DNA of 64,000 nucleotides from Stieleria mannarensis (GTDB taxonomy: Bacteria; Planctomycetota; Planctomycetia; Pirellulales; Pirellulaceae): positions 1 through 64,000 of the forward strand of contig NZ_JACEHH010000021.1 in assembly GCF_014154935.1 (NCBI RefSeq), written 5' to 3'. The notes below the pieces were generated by a model. The model had not been told where the DNA came from. It searched no databases and worked only from the letters and a program-made list of their open reading frames with translations. This document shows positions 10,601-18,294 of the stretch, one piece after another (positions within the stretch are counted from its first letter, which is position 1; every line of letters begins with the position of its first letter). The position numbers and the translations under genes were made by a program.

Positions 10601-11284
10601 CGACGCGGCGAATTGAGCGAGCGGCTGGAGCGTCAGGGTGTGCTGACGTTTTCCGCCGACGAAGCGATGCAATGCTTGGAACAAGCGATGCAAACCGATG
10701 TCGTCCAACAAAGCGTGCTGCGCATGGATTGGACGCGGTGGCGGGGGCTGGGCATCACCGGCGACGTCTCGCCCCGTTTCGCTCATCTGTTACGTGGGAT
10801 CAGCGAAGAAGCGACCGGCGGCGACCGACTGGCCAGCGCCGCAGAGGTACGCGCGGCGACCGCGGAGGCACGAGGCGCGATGATTGCTGGAATCATCGGA
10901 TCCAAGGCCGCATCACTGCTGGGAATCGCCGCGGACAAGATGCCTTGGGATCGCCCCCTGTTGTCAATGGGTTTGGATTCGCTGATGGCCGTCGAGATGC
11001 GAAACTGGATCGAAAGTCGATTGGAAATCGATCTGCCGATCTCCGAATTGATGCGGAGCGAAAGTCTGCGCGAGGTCTTCCGAAGCGTATCGACAATCCT
11101 GGAGTCGGATTCCGAACAAGCGCCCCCCGACGTCGTCGACAGTGCCGAGACGAGTGGTGCGTCGGCGGCCGAGTTGTTGCATCAATTGCCCCAGATGTCC
11201 GATGCCAGCGTGGACGCATTGCTGACCGATTTATTGAACGGCCCACCCCCCGGCAGCCCAACCCCCGGACAGCCCAGTGAGTGA
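4700..11284 (+). CDS. Type I highly reducing polyketide synthase (KS-AT-DH-ER-KR-ACP)
   Basis: A 2194-aa single-module PKS; ATG 4700 directly precedes the KS start (MTDFQPIAIIGMGCRF), while GTG 4622 would add an unlikely tail. Domains: KS about 5-430 with the triad Cys178 (DTACSSS), His313 (EAHGTGT) and His353 (NIGHLEAG); AT about 540-820 with Ser630 (GHSVGE) and a YAFHS motif, pointing to malonyl-CoA; DH about 900-1175 with His929 and Asp1096, though the HxxxGxxxxP motif has Asn for Gly; ER about 1455-1755 (HSASGGVGIAAMQLA); KR about 1780-1985 with Tyr1931 and an LED motif in the LDD position; ACP with Ser2094 (GLDSL). With all reductive domains it can make a saturated chain, perhaps iteratively. 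Its end overlaps the NRPS gene by 8 bases. Confidence 0.95.
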   Translation: MTDFQPIAIIGMGCRFPGGCDSPESYWNLLESGRDAIKLTPPDRWSLEKFYAPGQARLGKTQSRWGGYVDGIDQFDPQLFGISPREAASMDPQQRLLLETAYRATEDAGIPLESMAGRPVSVHVGISSFDYAVAALSPRDRGVIGPYSNTGGSSSIAANRISYCFDLRGESVAVDTACSSSLIAMHLACRSLQSKANHMALAGGVNALILPDFFVAFSQLGVLSPDGRCKTFDAAANGYVRGEGAGMVLMKRLDDAVADGDSIYAVIHGSATNQDGRTDGMTVPSQSAQQALIRSALQTAGLDGHDISYVEAHGTGTPIGDPIEARAIADCYGRNDEDAGVCRIGSVKTNIGHLEAGAGIASVMKVALSLKHQTIPAHLNLETLNPEIEFDANGLRVPRNTERWDCDGPRLAGINGFGYGGANAHLILGQPPQQTPAQSTSKSDGAPILLPISAHDKHALAETASRLADWIDQGNGTLPAIAATAARRRTHHDWRGTVVGSDRKQWVGQLRDIAADCDAHAARVHHPSRGQATSPPPIAFVCSGQGPQWWAMGRGLLESDPIFRASIQRCDREFAQHVSWSLMDELTRGENESRMNETAIAQPSLFALQIALAAVWESKGIRPSLVVGHSVGEIAAAHLSGALDFHDACLVAIHRGRTMDAATSKGAMIAVGLSRQEIEPWIADVTEHVSIAAINGPSSLTVSGRDVEIEALAERLDQAGIFCRRLEVEYAFHSPQMAPVRDELLMSLAAIRPQPSHTPMVSTVTGGVLSGPEVDGEYWWKNVRHSVRFADAMDVLADRGIELAIEIGPHPVLRYAIAECFADQQRSMLAVASLDRKKDDATVIADSIGQLYAWGYPIDWTMNSPADDAFSKLPAMAMNRQSLWSESFDSKSGRMANPGEPILGQVIDGPQPGWQTRVDLRMQESLADHRVRNACMMPAAAMLELAINAESVVAESDAVSLKRFRMQNPCMLSEESPVRVQIDYDTPRRQISLSSSGVDQANWQTLATVDASSIASVERTGREALENARRRCTESISPDRLYNYCDQLGLNYGPRFRGVTQGWRTPYEAIVTVEFPNADSIANGADPLGDAAALLDSCFHGMILASPVFDAEIDRLYLPQQIASLDVFHKSTAPLTAHVRLLSKDDYRMVADIDIYDVDQNHCVAIRGFESVSVSGAKAERSINELLYRYVWKPSAPADAATPDAATPETAAPETATRKWLVFCDQSGLSSNLLARLPISDKIITVQHGSSFKRLRDHSLIIDPENREHFDRLLTDIGDGVTDVVYLWGLDSPDNVELSVDVLNKSTVLTTLAPMHLAAAWQAEADSGIQSNTARLSIVTLDAQPADGGAPDDGAAPISVAAGPLIGFGRVIAAECGRLKTRLVDLSSGETMIAKDLSDELVSRIDDEDEVMLRDSIRWVRRFVPADELPLHPESRRRAASVLRCGEAASIDQLRYESAASQPPVGGEVEIEVLATGLNFSDVMKSLDLYPGLPDGPVALGAECSGRISRVGPDVTEFNVGDEVFAVAPGSFATHVIVDKHLVAKKPPSVSHQQAATIPIAFLTAEYALNECARIRRGESVLIHSASGGVGIAAMQLAKLAGATVLATAGTDEKREYVKRLGAERVMNSRDLEFARQTLRQTDGVGVDVILNSLPGEAIPKGLSILKTGGRFLEIGKRDIYADASLGLETFKNNLALFAIDLDQLFREQPQRMGRMLRQLAARFDNGELTPLPVTSYVADETRDAFRFMQQGKHIGKVVVDYRSGPSDVFAGSYEPLCLSDRRTYWVAGGLGGFGLRVARWLIDCGAKHLVLGGRSAEVPAETQRTLDQWTESGITVTVLPVDLTSTASVRSAVDQIDRDCPPLAGVFHTAMVLEDRLLVDLDRDTLQRVLGPKVLGGWNLHAATEEHDLDHFVLFSSLSSVFGHAGQANYAAANAFLDSLAHYRRSIGMPGLAVNWGHVGQVGYLARRGELSERLERQGVLTFSADEAMQCLEQAMQTDVVQQSVLRMDWTRWRGLGITGDVSPRFAHLLRGISEEATGGDRLASAAEVRAATAEARGAMIAGIIGSKAASLLGIAADKMPWDRPLLSMGLDSLMAVEMRNWIESRLEIDLPISELMRSESLREVFRSVSTILESDSEQAPPDVVDSAETSGASAAELLHQLPQMSDASVDALLTDLLNGPPPGSPTPGQPSE

Positions 11285-14200
11285 TGTGTTGCAGGGCCTG
11301 TCACCGCAGGAAAAACGCGAACTGCTGGCCCGCTTGCTAAAGGAAAAAGCGGCTCGACAGGAGGCACGTCTTGGGCAGTCCTCGCCGGAGGAAATGAAAC
11401 GTTCGGCGGAGTTTCCGCTGTCGGCTGGGCAGCAGGCGTTGTGGTACGACTTTCGCCGTGCGCCCGACGTCACCGCGTACAACGTCGCGTTGCCGTCGCG
11501 GTTTCGTTCGCACGTCGACCTGGATGCGATGCGGCGATCGGTTGAGGAACTGGTGCATCGGCACAGTGCGCTGCGGACGGTGTTCGCCGAGTCGGATTCG
11601 AACCATCAACCGGTCCAACGCATCCAGGCGACGTTGCCGCCGGAGTTTCGCGTCATGGAGACTCCGGGGGCGAGTCGGTCTGAACTGGTCGAGCGCGTGA
11701 CCGAACAGATCAACCGTCCGTTTGATTTGACGCGTGGCCCGCTGCTCCGGCTGGCGGCCTTTCGCGTCGCCGCCGATGACGTCGTGGTCGTAGCGACGAC
11801 GCACCACATCGTGGTCGATTTCTGGTCCTTGGTTTTGATCATGGACGAAGTCCGACAACTTTATCCAGCGTTTGCGAGCGGACGCAAACCGAACCTGCCG
11901 CCGGCGCCGTCCAACTACGAGCGGTTCGTGCGCGGGCAAGCCGAATTCGTCGCCAGCGATCGGGGCAGCGAGGTCGCATCGTACTGGCGGAATCAACTTG
12001 CCGGCGTAGCGCCGGTGCTCGAGTGGCCGACAGATTTCCGTCGCCCGGAACGATTCACGCACCGCGCGTCGATGGTGCCGCTGAAGTTTCCGCCCAAAAC
12101 AGGTGCCAAGATCACGTCGCTGGCGCGTCGATGCGGCGTCACCGGCAACGTCGTCGTGATGGCGTTGCTGCAAGTGCTGATCGGACGCTTTGCCGACCAA
12201 GACTCGTTTTCGATCGGCACACCGTTCTCGGGTCGTCGCCAGCGTGAATTTGAAACGACGGTCGGCTTCTTCGTCAATCTGTTGCCGATCACGGTGGACC
12301 TTTCGGGGAACCCGACGCTGGAACAATTGATCGAATCGGTCGGTCGAAACATGATCGATGCCTTGGCCTGCGAATCGCTGCCGTTGTCGGAAATCGTACG
12401 CAACCGTGGCATCGGGCGTGACCCGAGTCGTCACCCCCTGTTTCAAGTCTCCTGCACCTTCGAGAAATCTCAACTCGCCAGCGAACAGGGCCGAGCGGGG
12501 TTCGTCATCGGCGACGACCACGTGTTCGACGACTTCGCCGGTCTGCGGCAAGAAAGTTTTCCGGTCCCACACACCAGCTGTCGCTTCGATGTCGAGTTCG
12601 TGTTTGAATTTGCCGGCGACGAGCTTCGGGGCATGATCTGTTACTGCCGCGATCTGTTCGAGGTCGACACGATCGATTCGATGGCCACTCAGCTGGTCGC
12701 TTTGTCCGGCCGTCTGATCGACACCCCCAGCCGGCCGGTGAAAGGTGTTCCGTGGTTGGAACGTCAGTCGATTGGGCATGACGATGCGAATGACGAACGC
12801 GAGTCACTGGTCGACCTGCTGGCCGAATCACAACACCCGATGGTTGCCGACGCGAGACGGTTTGCATCGCGGCTCACGCAAGCGGGTGTGCGGCCTGGCG
12901 GCTTCGTCCCTGTTTGTTTGCAGCGTGGACATGACGCATGGATCGGGATTCTGGGCGTGATGTATTGCGGTGCGACGCCGATTCCGATCGACGCGGATCA
13001 ACCGGCGATTGCGCCGGACATGCTGCGACGCGACGCGACGATCGAACATGTCGTCGCATCGCCCAACGATCCCTGGGCCAGAGAGCTCGGTGCGACGATC
13101 GTCTCGATGGATTCCGCCCCAATTCAAACTCCATCGTCGTTGCCGGCCGTTCGCCCCAAAGACATCGCCTATGTGATTTATACCTCGGGTTCGACCGGAC
13201 GTCCTAAAGGGGTCATGGTGTCGCACGCGGCGATCACCAACACGATGCGTTGGCAATCACGTGCGACACCATTTTCGGCGTCCGACCGTGCGCTCGTGCT
13301 GCTGTCCCATCAGTTCGATGCGACGTTGCCGTTGGTGGTGACGGCGCTCGATCAGGGCGCATCATTGGTCTGGCCCGACGACACGAAAAATCTAGACTTC
13401 GATCAATTGATCGACCAGATCATCCGCGATCGCATCACGATTCTGCAAGCCGTCCCCGGCATCCTTGGCCCCCTCGTGGCGCACCGTCGATTCGCCGAGT
13501 GCACCAGCGTTCGTCAGATTTGGACGGGCGGAGAATCGATGCCGACGGACCTGCCGGAGCTGATTCATTCGAAAATCGACTGCGAACTCTGGAATTATTA
13601 CGGCCCGACCGAGGCGGCGTGCCAAGTCACGGCGCATCGTGTGACGGATGTCGAAACGCGGCGCCGCATTCCGATCGGACGCGAAATTGACGGCGTTCAA
13701 ATCTATCTGGTCGATCGGCAACTCGCCCCGGTCCCGGTGGGCGTCGCCGGCCAGATCGTGATCCGCGGCAAAGGGTTGGCCGAGGGCTATTTGAATCAGC
13801 CGGAGTTGACGGAGCAGACGTTCGTCAGGGCGGAGCAGATTCGCGATTCACAAGGGAATCCGTGCCGCGTCTATTTGACGGGCGACCTGGGGCGACGACG
13901 TGGCGATGGGACGATCGAGTTTCTCGGACGTGTCGATCATCAGGTCAAGGTGCGCGGCTACCGCGTCGAACTGGAAGAGATCGAACGGGTGATCGAATGT
14001 TTTCCGCATGCCCGCCGCGCGGCCGTGAAAGTCGTCCAACCGGGAACCGCGGGCGCACGACTGGCCGCCTTCGTCGAAGGGATCGACGCCTCCGACCTCG
14101 ACGCGCTCGACCGACACTTGGCAGCCAGTTTGCCGCCCTACAAGCGCCCGGCGTCGATCGATTTGGTCGACGCATTGCCGCTGAATCCCAATGGCAAGAT

Positions 14201-15347
14201 CGACCGAAAACGGTTGCCGCAACCCGCCGGCGACGTGACATCGCCTGGGGCAACATCGCGGCCTCGTTGCGAGCTGGAACGGTTTTTGGAGCGCCGGTTT
14301 GCCATGACGCTCGGGCAAGATTCGCTCCCGATCGACGTCAACTTTTTCGAAGCCGGTGGAACGTCCTTGCAGGCCGCGGTGTTGACGTCGCAGTTGTCCG
14401 ATGAATTCGGTTTCTCGATCCCCACGTCGCTGTTGTTCGATTTAGGCGACGTCCGTTCGGTGGCCACGCGATTGGTGCAACTGCATCCACGACCGATCGG
14501 CGAGCGTTTCGGTGATGAATCGATCCGTGTCTGCGCCGCCGCGGCGTCGACGAGCGAGACGGATTCGTTGTTGGTCGAATTGAAACCATCCGGGGATGCC
14601 GCACCGGTGTTTATGATTCACCCGCCCGGCGGCATCGTCGTCTGTTATCGCGAATTGGCGACAAATCTTCCGCCGTCGCAGCCGATGGTTGCGGTTCGAT
14701 CACGGGGATTGCACGGGGAGGAGCGTTTGCCGAGCACGCTTGGTGAAATGGCCGGCGACTATGTCCGTGCGATCCGACATCGCCAACCGACCGGTCCGTA
14801 CTTCATCGGCGGCTGGTCGCTGGGTGGGGTGATCGCGTTTGAAGTCGCCCGCCAGCTTGCCGCCGAGGGTGGCGACGTGGCGGGATTGATCCTGTTGGAT
14901 TCGACGGTCCCCGAACGAAGTGATCCGGAATCGGCGTCGGCGGGACTGGAGTATGGGCTGGAATTGTCGCTGGACGAGCTGAGCGAGCTTTCGGAGGACC
15001 AGCAGTTGCCATTTTTGTACGAGCACGCACAACGGTTGGGGATTTTGGAAGAGGACACGCCCGCGGAAGTCGTGCAAAAAGCGATTGCCGATCTGCAACG
15101 ATTGTTCGCCCACCACGTCGAACTCTGCCAGGCTTACGAGATCCGGCCGCTGGACGTGCCGGTGTTGTTGCTGCGGCCGGATGAGGTTCCGGGACAAGCC
15201 GACGCGCGTCCCGATCGCGGTTGGGGTCGTTGGACCGGGGAGGTCACCGTCCACACGGTCAGCGGACACCACCACAGCATGGTGAAGTCGCCCGGAGCGG
15301 GTGAGATTGCGCGATGGATCGCCAGGTTTGTCACGTCGCACAGGTGA
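11277..15347 (+). CDS. Nonribosomal peptide synthetase (C-A-PCP-TE)
   Basis: A 1356-aa one-module NRPS starting at GTG 11277, overlapping the PKS stop, so the two are translationally coupled. The first about 40 residues are charged and helical and may dock to the PKS C-terminus. Condensation domain about 40-480 with the active HHxxxD motif (His176-His177, Asp181). Adenylation domain about 500-990 with YVIYTSGSTGRPKG, NYYGPTE and the invariant Lys974 (NGKIDRK); FDAT in the A4 region keeps the Asp that binds an amino-acid amine. PCP Ser1030 (GGTSL). Thioesterase with Ser1181 (GWSLGG) and a His cluster at 1331-1333. It would add one amino acid to the polyketide acyl chain and release it. I cannot name the amino acid. 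No phosphopantetheinyl transferase is in the window. Confidence 0.95.
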   Translation: MSDVLQGLSPQEKRELLARLLKEKAARQEARLGQSSPEEMKRSAEFPLSAGQQALWYDFRRAPDVTAYNVALPSRFRSHVDLDAMRRSVEELVHRHSALRTVFAESDSNHQPVQRIQATLPPEFRVMETPGASRSELVERVTEQINRPFDLTRGPLLRLAAFRVAADDVVVVATTHHIVVDFWSLVLIMDEVRQLYPAFASGRKPNLPPAPSNYERFVRGQAEFVASDRGSEVASYWRNQLAGVAPVLEWPTDFRRPERFTHRASMVPLKFPPKTGAKITSLARRCGVTGNVVVMALLQVLIGRFADQDSFSIGTPFSGRRQREFETTVGFFVNLLPITVDLSGNPTLEQLIESVGRNMIDALACESLPLSEIVRNRGIGRDPSRHPLFQVSCTFEKSQLASEQGRAGFVIGDDHVFDDFAGLRQESFPVPHTSCRFDVEFVFEFAGDELRGMICYCRDLFEVDTIDSMATQLVALSGRLIDTPSRPVKGVPWLERQSIGHDDANDERESLVDLLAESQHPMVADARRFASRLTQAGVRPGGFVPVCLQRGHDAWIGILGVMYCGATPIPIDADQPAIAPDMLRRDATIEHVVASPNDPWARELGATIVSMDSAPIQTPSSLPAVRPKDIAYVIYTSGSTGRPKGVMVSHAAITNTMRWQSRATPFSASDRALVLLSHQFDATLPLVVTALDQGASLVWPDDTKNLDFDQLIDQIIRDRITILQAVPGILGPLVAHRRFAECTSVRQIWTGGESMPTDLPELIHSKIDCELWNYYGPTEAACQVTAHRVTDVETRRRIPIGREIDGVQIYLVDRQLAPVPVGVAGQIVIRGKGLAEGYLNQPELTEQTFVRAEQIRDSQGNPCRVYLTGDLGRRRGDGTIEFLGRVDHQVKVRGYRVELEEIERVIECFPHARRAAVKVVQPGTAGARLAAFVEGIDASDLDALDRHLAASLPPYKRPASIDLVDALPLNPNGKIDRKRLPQPAGDVTSPGATSRPRCELERFLERRFAMTLGQDSLPIDVNFFEAGGTSLQAAVLTSQLSDEFGFSIPTSLLFDLGDVRSVATRLVQLHPRPIGERFGDESIRVCAAAASTSETDSLLVELKPSGDAAPVFMIHPPGGIVVCYRELATNLPPSQPMVAVRSRGLHGEERLPSTLGEMAGDYVRAIRHRQPTGPYFIGGWSLGGVIAFEVARQLAAEGGDVAGLILLDSTVPERSDPESASAGLEYGLELSLDELSELSEDQQLPFLYEHAQRLGILEEDTPAEVVQKAIADLQRLFAHHVELCQAYEIRPLDVPVLLLRPDEVPGQADARPDRGWGRWTGEVTVHTVSGHHHSMVKSPGAGEIARWIARFVTSHR

Positions 15348-15391
15348 TGCTTTTTTCTCTTCCCGTGTCGTGTGGGGGGAGCAGGAGGGAA

Positions 15392-15420
15392 GGCAGAATG
15401 ATACGGGGCAGAATGATGGG
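15392..15420 (+). repeat. Interspersed GGCAGAATGAT element, copy 2
   Basis: Double copy of GGCAGAATGAT separated by ACGG, as at 549-576 and 57532-57559. It lies just after the NRPS stop codon, between converging genes. Confidence 0.6.
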
Positions 15421-15484
15421 GCAAAACGAATGCAGTGCGACGTCGCGCCGAATTAGACAGTTTCAGGTTTCAGGTTTTCGAAGC

Positions 15485-15590
15485 CTCCCAACTCCCAACT
15501 CCCAACTCCCAACTCCCAACTCCCAACTCCCAACTCCCAACTCCCAACTCCCAACTCCCAACTCCCAACTCCCAACTCCCAACTCCCAAC
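15485..15590. repeat. Heptamer tandem repeat (CTCCCAA)n, about 15 copies
   Basis: A perfect 7-bp tandem repeat fills the space between the converging NRPS and flavin reductase genes and ends one base before the latter's stop codon. The same heptamer, about 8 copies, abuts the start codon at 55596. Perfect identity of copies suggests recent slippage. Confidence 0.95.
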
Positions 15591-15591
15591 G

Positions 15592-16173
15592 TCACTCCAT
15601 GCGGAACGTATCTTTGACTTCGGTGTATTCGCGTCGTCCGACGCGAGCGATGGTGTGGAGTGATTTTTGGTCGACGAAGTCGTCTTGGATGTGGATGTAA
15701 ACGACGTTGCCGATCACCAAGTTGGCTCCGGCGGGGCCGGTTCCTAGCGCGATCGCTGAATGCAACGTGCATTCCATCGCGGCGATGGCGGATTGCACCC
15801 GCGGCGGTTTGACTTTGACCGAGCTTGCCGGCTGGACACCGACGTGCTGGAATTCATCGATTTCCGAGCCCACTTCGTCGCTGCTACGGTGCATCGCTTG
15901 GGCCACCGGCTCGGTCACGATGTTGACCACAAATTGGCCGGTGCGGCGGACGTTCTCCAGCGTGTCTTTGGGCAACCCCTGGGCGTTGTTGGCCGGGGCG
16001 AAGCAGACGGTCGGCGGATTGGCACCGACGCCGCTGAAGAACGAAAAGGGGGCGAGGTTGGCAATACCGTCGACCGACAGCGTCGAAACCCAGGCGATCG
16101 GCCGCGGCGTGATCAGTTGCACCATCCGCAAGTAGGTTTCTTGCAGCGTCAATTTGTCGACATCAAATTCCAT
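15592..16173 (-). CDS. Flavin reductase-like FMN-binding split-barrel protein
   Basis: A 193-aa protein of the flavin reductase family (FMN-binding split barrel). The N-terminus [20 protein letters not shown] leads into the family core [20 protein letters not shown], followed by [14 protein letters not shown], where the FMN phosphate and isoalloxazine are normally held. The size is normal for the family. It is probably an NAD(P)H:flavin oxidoreductase or a cytosolic FMN-binding protein; the substrate cannot be read from sequence. It follows the inositol monophosphatase gene by 27 bp on the same strand, so the kinase, phosphatase and this gene may be one operon. Its 3' end touches the heptamer array. 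Confidence 0.88.
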   Translation of the reverse strand: MEFDVDKLTLQETYLRMVQLITPRPIAWVSTLSVDGIANLAPFSFFSGVGANPPTVCFAPANNAQGLPKDTLENVRRTGQFVVNIVTEPVAQAMHRSSDEVGSEIDEFQHVGVQPASSVKVKPPRVQSAIAAMECTLHSAIALGTGPAGANLVIGNVVYIHIQDDFVDQKSLHTIARVGRREYTEVKDTFRME

Positions 16174-16200
16174 TTCGTTCTCCCCCGACGTCCACGGCCA

Positions 16201-17001
16201 TCAATTGCTGCTGAGCAAGCCGACCATGGTGTCGTGCATCGGCTTGGTCGCGGTGACACAGAACTTGGGCAGCCAATCGTCCAGTTCGGATCCGTCATAG
16301 GCGGTCAATTGGGCGCCCGCTTCACGTGCGATCACGGTTCCGGCGGCGGAGTCCCAGGCGCAGACGTTGGTCGCCCAGTAGCCGTCCAGGCGTCCGGCGG
16401 CGACGTAGCACATGTTGAGGGCACAGGATCCCAAGCGGCGCAGCGAGCGGCAGCGTTCCAGGACTTTGACAAACCGGGCGACTTCGGGCGAGTCGCCTTT
16501 GACGCCGGCGGGAAAACTGCACGCGACGAGCGCCTGGGACAGGTCTTCGCAGTCACTGGCCCGGATCGGCTGGCCGTTCAGTTGGGCACCGCCACCATCG
16601 ACGGCGGAATAAAGTTCGTCGGAAACGGGGTCCAGGATCACCCCCAACCGCATTTTGCCGGCGTGGTACAGACCGATCGAAACGGCGAAGGATTGCAAGC
16701 GATGGACGTAGTTGACGGTGCCGTCGAGCGGATCGACGACCCAGCACGGCGGCGCGTCGGCGTCCCCGCTGCGGACCGCCGGCGGCGGATCATTCTCGCC
16801 CTCTTCTTCGCCGACAAAGGCGTAGCCGTCGAAGGCGTCCATCAGGATTTCGCGGATCGCTTTCTGCGATGCCAGATCCGCGTCGGTGACCAAATCTTTG
16901 GGGGCTTTTTCGGAGACCTTGCGGCTCTCCCATCGGCTCAGCAATTCCACGGCACCGGCCTTGGCTGCCTTGATCGCCACATCCAAGTGTTCTTGATTCA
17001 C
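16201..17001 (-). CDS. Inositol monophosphatase family phosphatase
   Basis: A 266-aa protein of the Mg-dependent IMPase/SuhB/CysQ family. Metal-binding motifs are visible: FVGEEEGEND for the first acid cluster, WVVDPLDGTVNYVH (the DPxDGT motif), and AWDSAAGTVIAREAG (the WDxAAG motif). I choose GTG 17001 because its GTGA overlaps the TGA of the upstream kinase, implying translational coupling; the start 12 codons further up would run into that kinase. Likely substrates are inositol phosphates or 3'-phosphoadenosine compounds. Coupling to a kinase gene suggests co-expression but no particular pathway. Confidence 0.9.
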   Translation of the reverse strand: MNQEHLDVAIKAAKAGAVELLSRWESRKVSEKAPKDLVTDADLASQKAIREILMDAFDGYAFVGEEEGENDPPPAVRSGDADAPPCWVVDPLDGTVNYVHRLQSFAVSIGLYHAGKMRLGVILDPVSDELYSAVDGGGAQLNGQPIRASDCEDLSQALVACSFPAGVKGDSPEVARFVKVLERCRSLRRLGSCALNMCYVAAGRLDGYWATNVCAWDSAAGTVIAREAGAQLTAYDGSELDDWLPKFCVTATKPMHDTMVGLLSSN

Positions 17002-18119
17002 AATTCGATTTCGAGTCGTCGGAGTTCTTCCAGCCACAGCCGGATGTCGTTGTTGTACTCGGTCGACATGTCACCAATGACCAGTTGTCGGTGAAATGCC
17101 GCCGCACCGGTATCGACGTGCTCGGCGGCTTCGGCATTGGGGAAACGCAAGTTGGGGTCCGGCGAAATCAATCCGACCAAAAAGTTCATCAGCAAGTCGT
17201 TGCGACTGATGTCCGCGGGCAACACCTCTTCCAATCGCGACGGCAGGGCGAGTTTGGCCTGAACGAGATCACGCAGACTTTCATTTCCCGCAAAAATGTT
17301 TCGTCCGCTGAGCAGTTCGATCAACACGTAGCCGACACTGGCCAAATCACTGCGTGGGGTCGCCAGCTCGTTTTCCAAGATCTCCGGCGCCGCGTACATC
17401 GGCGTGCACTCGCGTTCGCGGGGCGGATTCTTGTATTCGATCGCCGAACCCAAGTCGATCAGCTTGGTGTGACCACTGCGTTTGAGCATGATGTTAGCGG
17501 GTTTGACGTCGCCGTGCACGATGCCTTCGCGGTGCAGTGCCGCCAGTGCCGCCAGGCATTCGCGCATGATCGCCACCGCGATCCCGGCCTTGAATCGCGA
17601 ATGATCGGGGCCCTTGGTGATGATCACATCGTTGATGTATTTGAACCGCCGCGTGTCCAAATGTTGCCCCAGCAGTTTCAGACAACTGGGGGCCAGCAGC
17701 TGGCGGAGGTCATAACCGTCGACCCATTCCATCATCATGATGCGAATGCGGTGCCGCTCGAAGAAGTTTTGCACCGCCAGCAGGTTGTCGTGCTGGATCA
17801 ACGCGACTTTGGAGGCGATCGTCGCGATCCGCCGCATCGCTTCGTCGTACGCGCGGGCGCTTTGGTAGTGTTCCGGTGAGAACACCTTCATCGCAACCGG
17901 AACGGTAAAGTCGTCGGTCCCGCGATACTCCGTCAGATAGACTTCGCCCTGGCCGCCACGGCCGAGCAAGCGAATCATGTGATGGTGCCCGGTCCAGCTG
18001 ACCTTCTGACGTTCGATCAGATGGTCGTACCAGTGAACGAGCTTGGCGTCACCGCTGGTATTGACGGTCCCCCGGAAGGTGACCGTTGGATTGGGTTCGA
18101 AGCGTGTGGTCGATTCCAT
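16998..18119 (-). CDS. Serine/threonine protein kinase (kinase domain only)
   Basis: A 373-aa soluble Hanks-type kinase. A 45-residue N-terminal extension precedes the Gly-rich loop LLGRGGQGEVYL. The catalytic Lys lies in VAMKVF. The catalytic loop is HGDVKPANIML, so Asp and Asn are present although the usual Arg of HRD is Gly. The DFG motif reads DLG. The APE-like segment is MYAAPEIL. No transmembrane segment or C-terminal sensor domain follows, unlike most planctomycete kinases in this window. It is probably active. It overlaps the downstream inositol monophosphatase gene by 4 bases. Confidence 0.92.
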   Translation of the reverse strand: MESTTRFEPNPTVTFRGTVNTSGDAKLVHWYDHLIERQKVSWTGHHHMIRLLGRGGQGEVYLTEYRGTDDFTVPVAMKVFSPEHYQSARAYDEAMRRIATIASKVALIQHDNLLAVQNFFERHRIRIMMMEWVDGYDLRQLLAPSCLKLLGQHLDTRRFKYINDVIITKGPDHSRFKAGIAVAIMRECLAALAALHREGIVHGDVKPANIMLKRSGHTKLIDLGSAIEYKNPPRERECTPMYAAPEILENELATPRSDLASVGYVLIELLSGRNIFAGNESLRDLVQAKLALPSRLEEVLPADISRNDLLMNFLVGLISPDPNLRFPNAEAAEHVDTGAAAFHRQLVIGDMSTEYNNDIRLWLEELRRLEIEL

Positions 18120-18294
18120 CGTCGCGACGGTCCGTCGTTTTACGAATAGCGAGAGGGCAAAATCAAATGCAGCACGCTGCAGGTCTCTCCGTGTTGGCTG
18201 GCCGGCTACATTTGGACACTACAGTCTACACCGCCCGGGCAAAAGCAAAAGGCGAGAGTTTCCCCCAAACCCCGCACTCGCGGGTAACCGCAAT

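Noticed and set aside
15435-15617. Protein with LPTPNSQ repeats
   Set aside because: It is only the translation of the heptamer DNA repeat.
15760-17094. A 444-codon plus-strand open frame
   Set aside because: It is antisense to the flavin reductase and inositol monophosphatase genes, whose motifs are clear; its composition is that of a shadow frame in GC-rich DNA.
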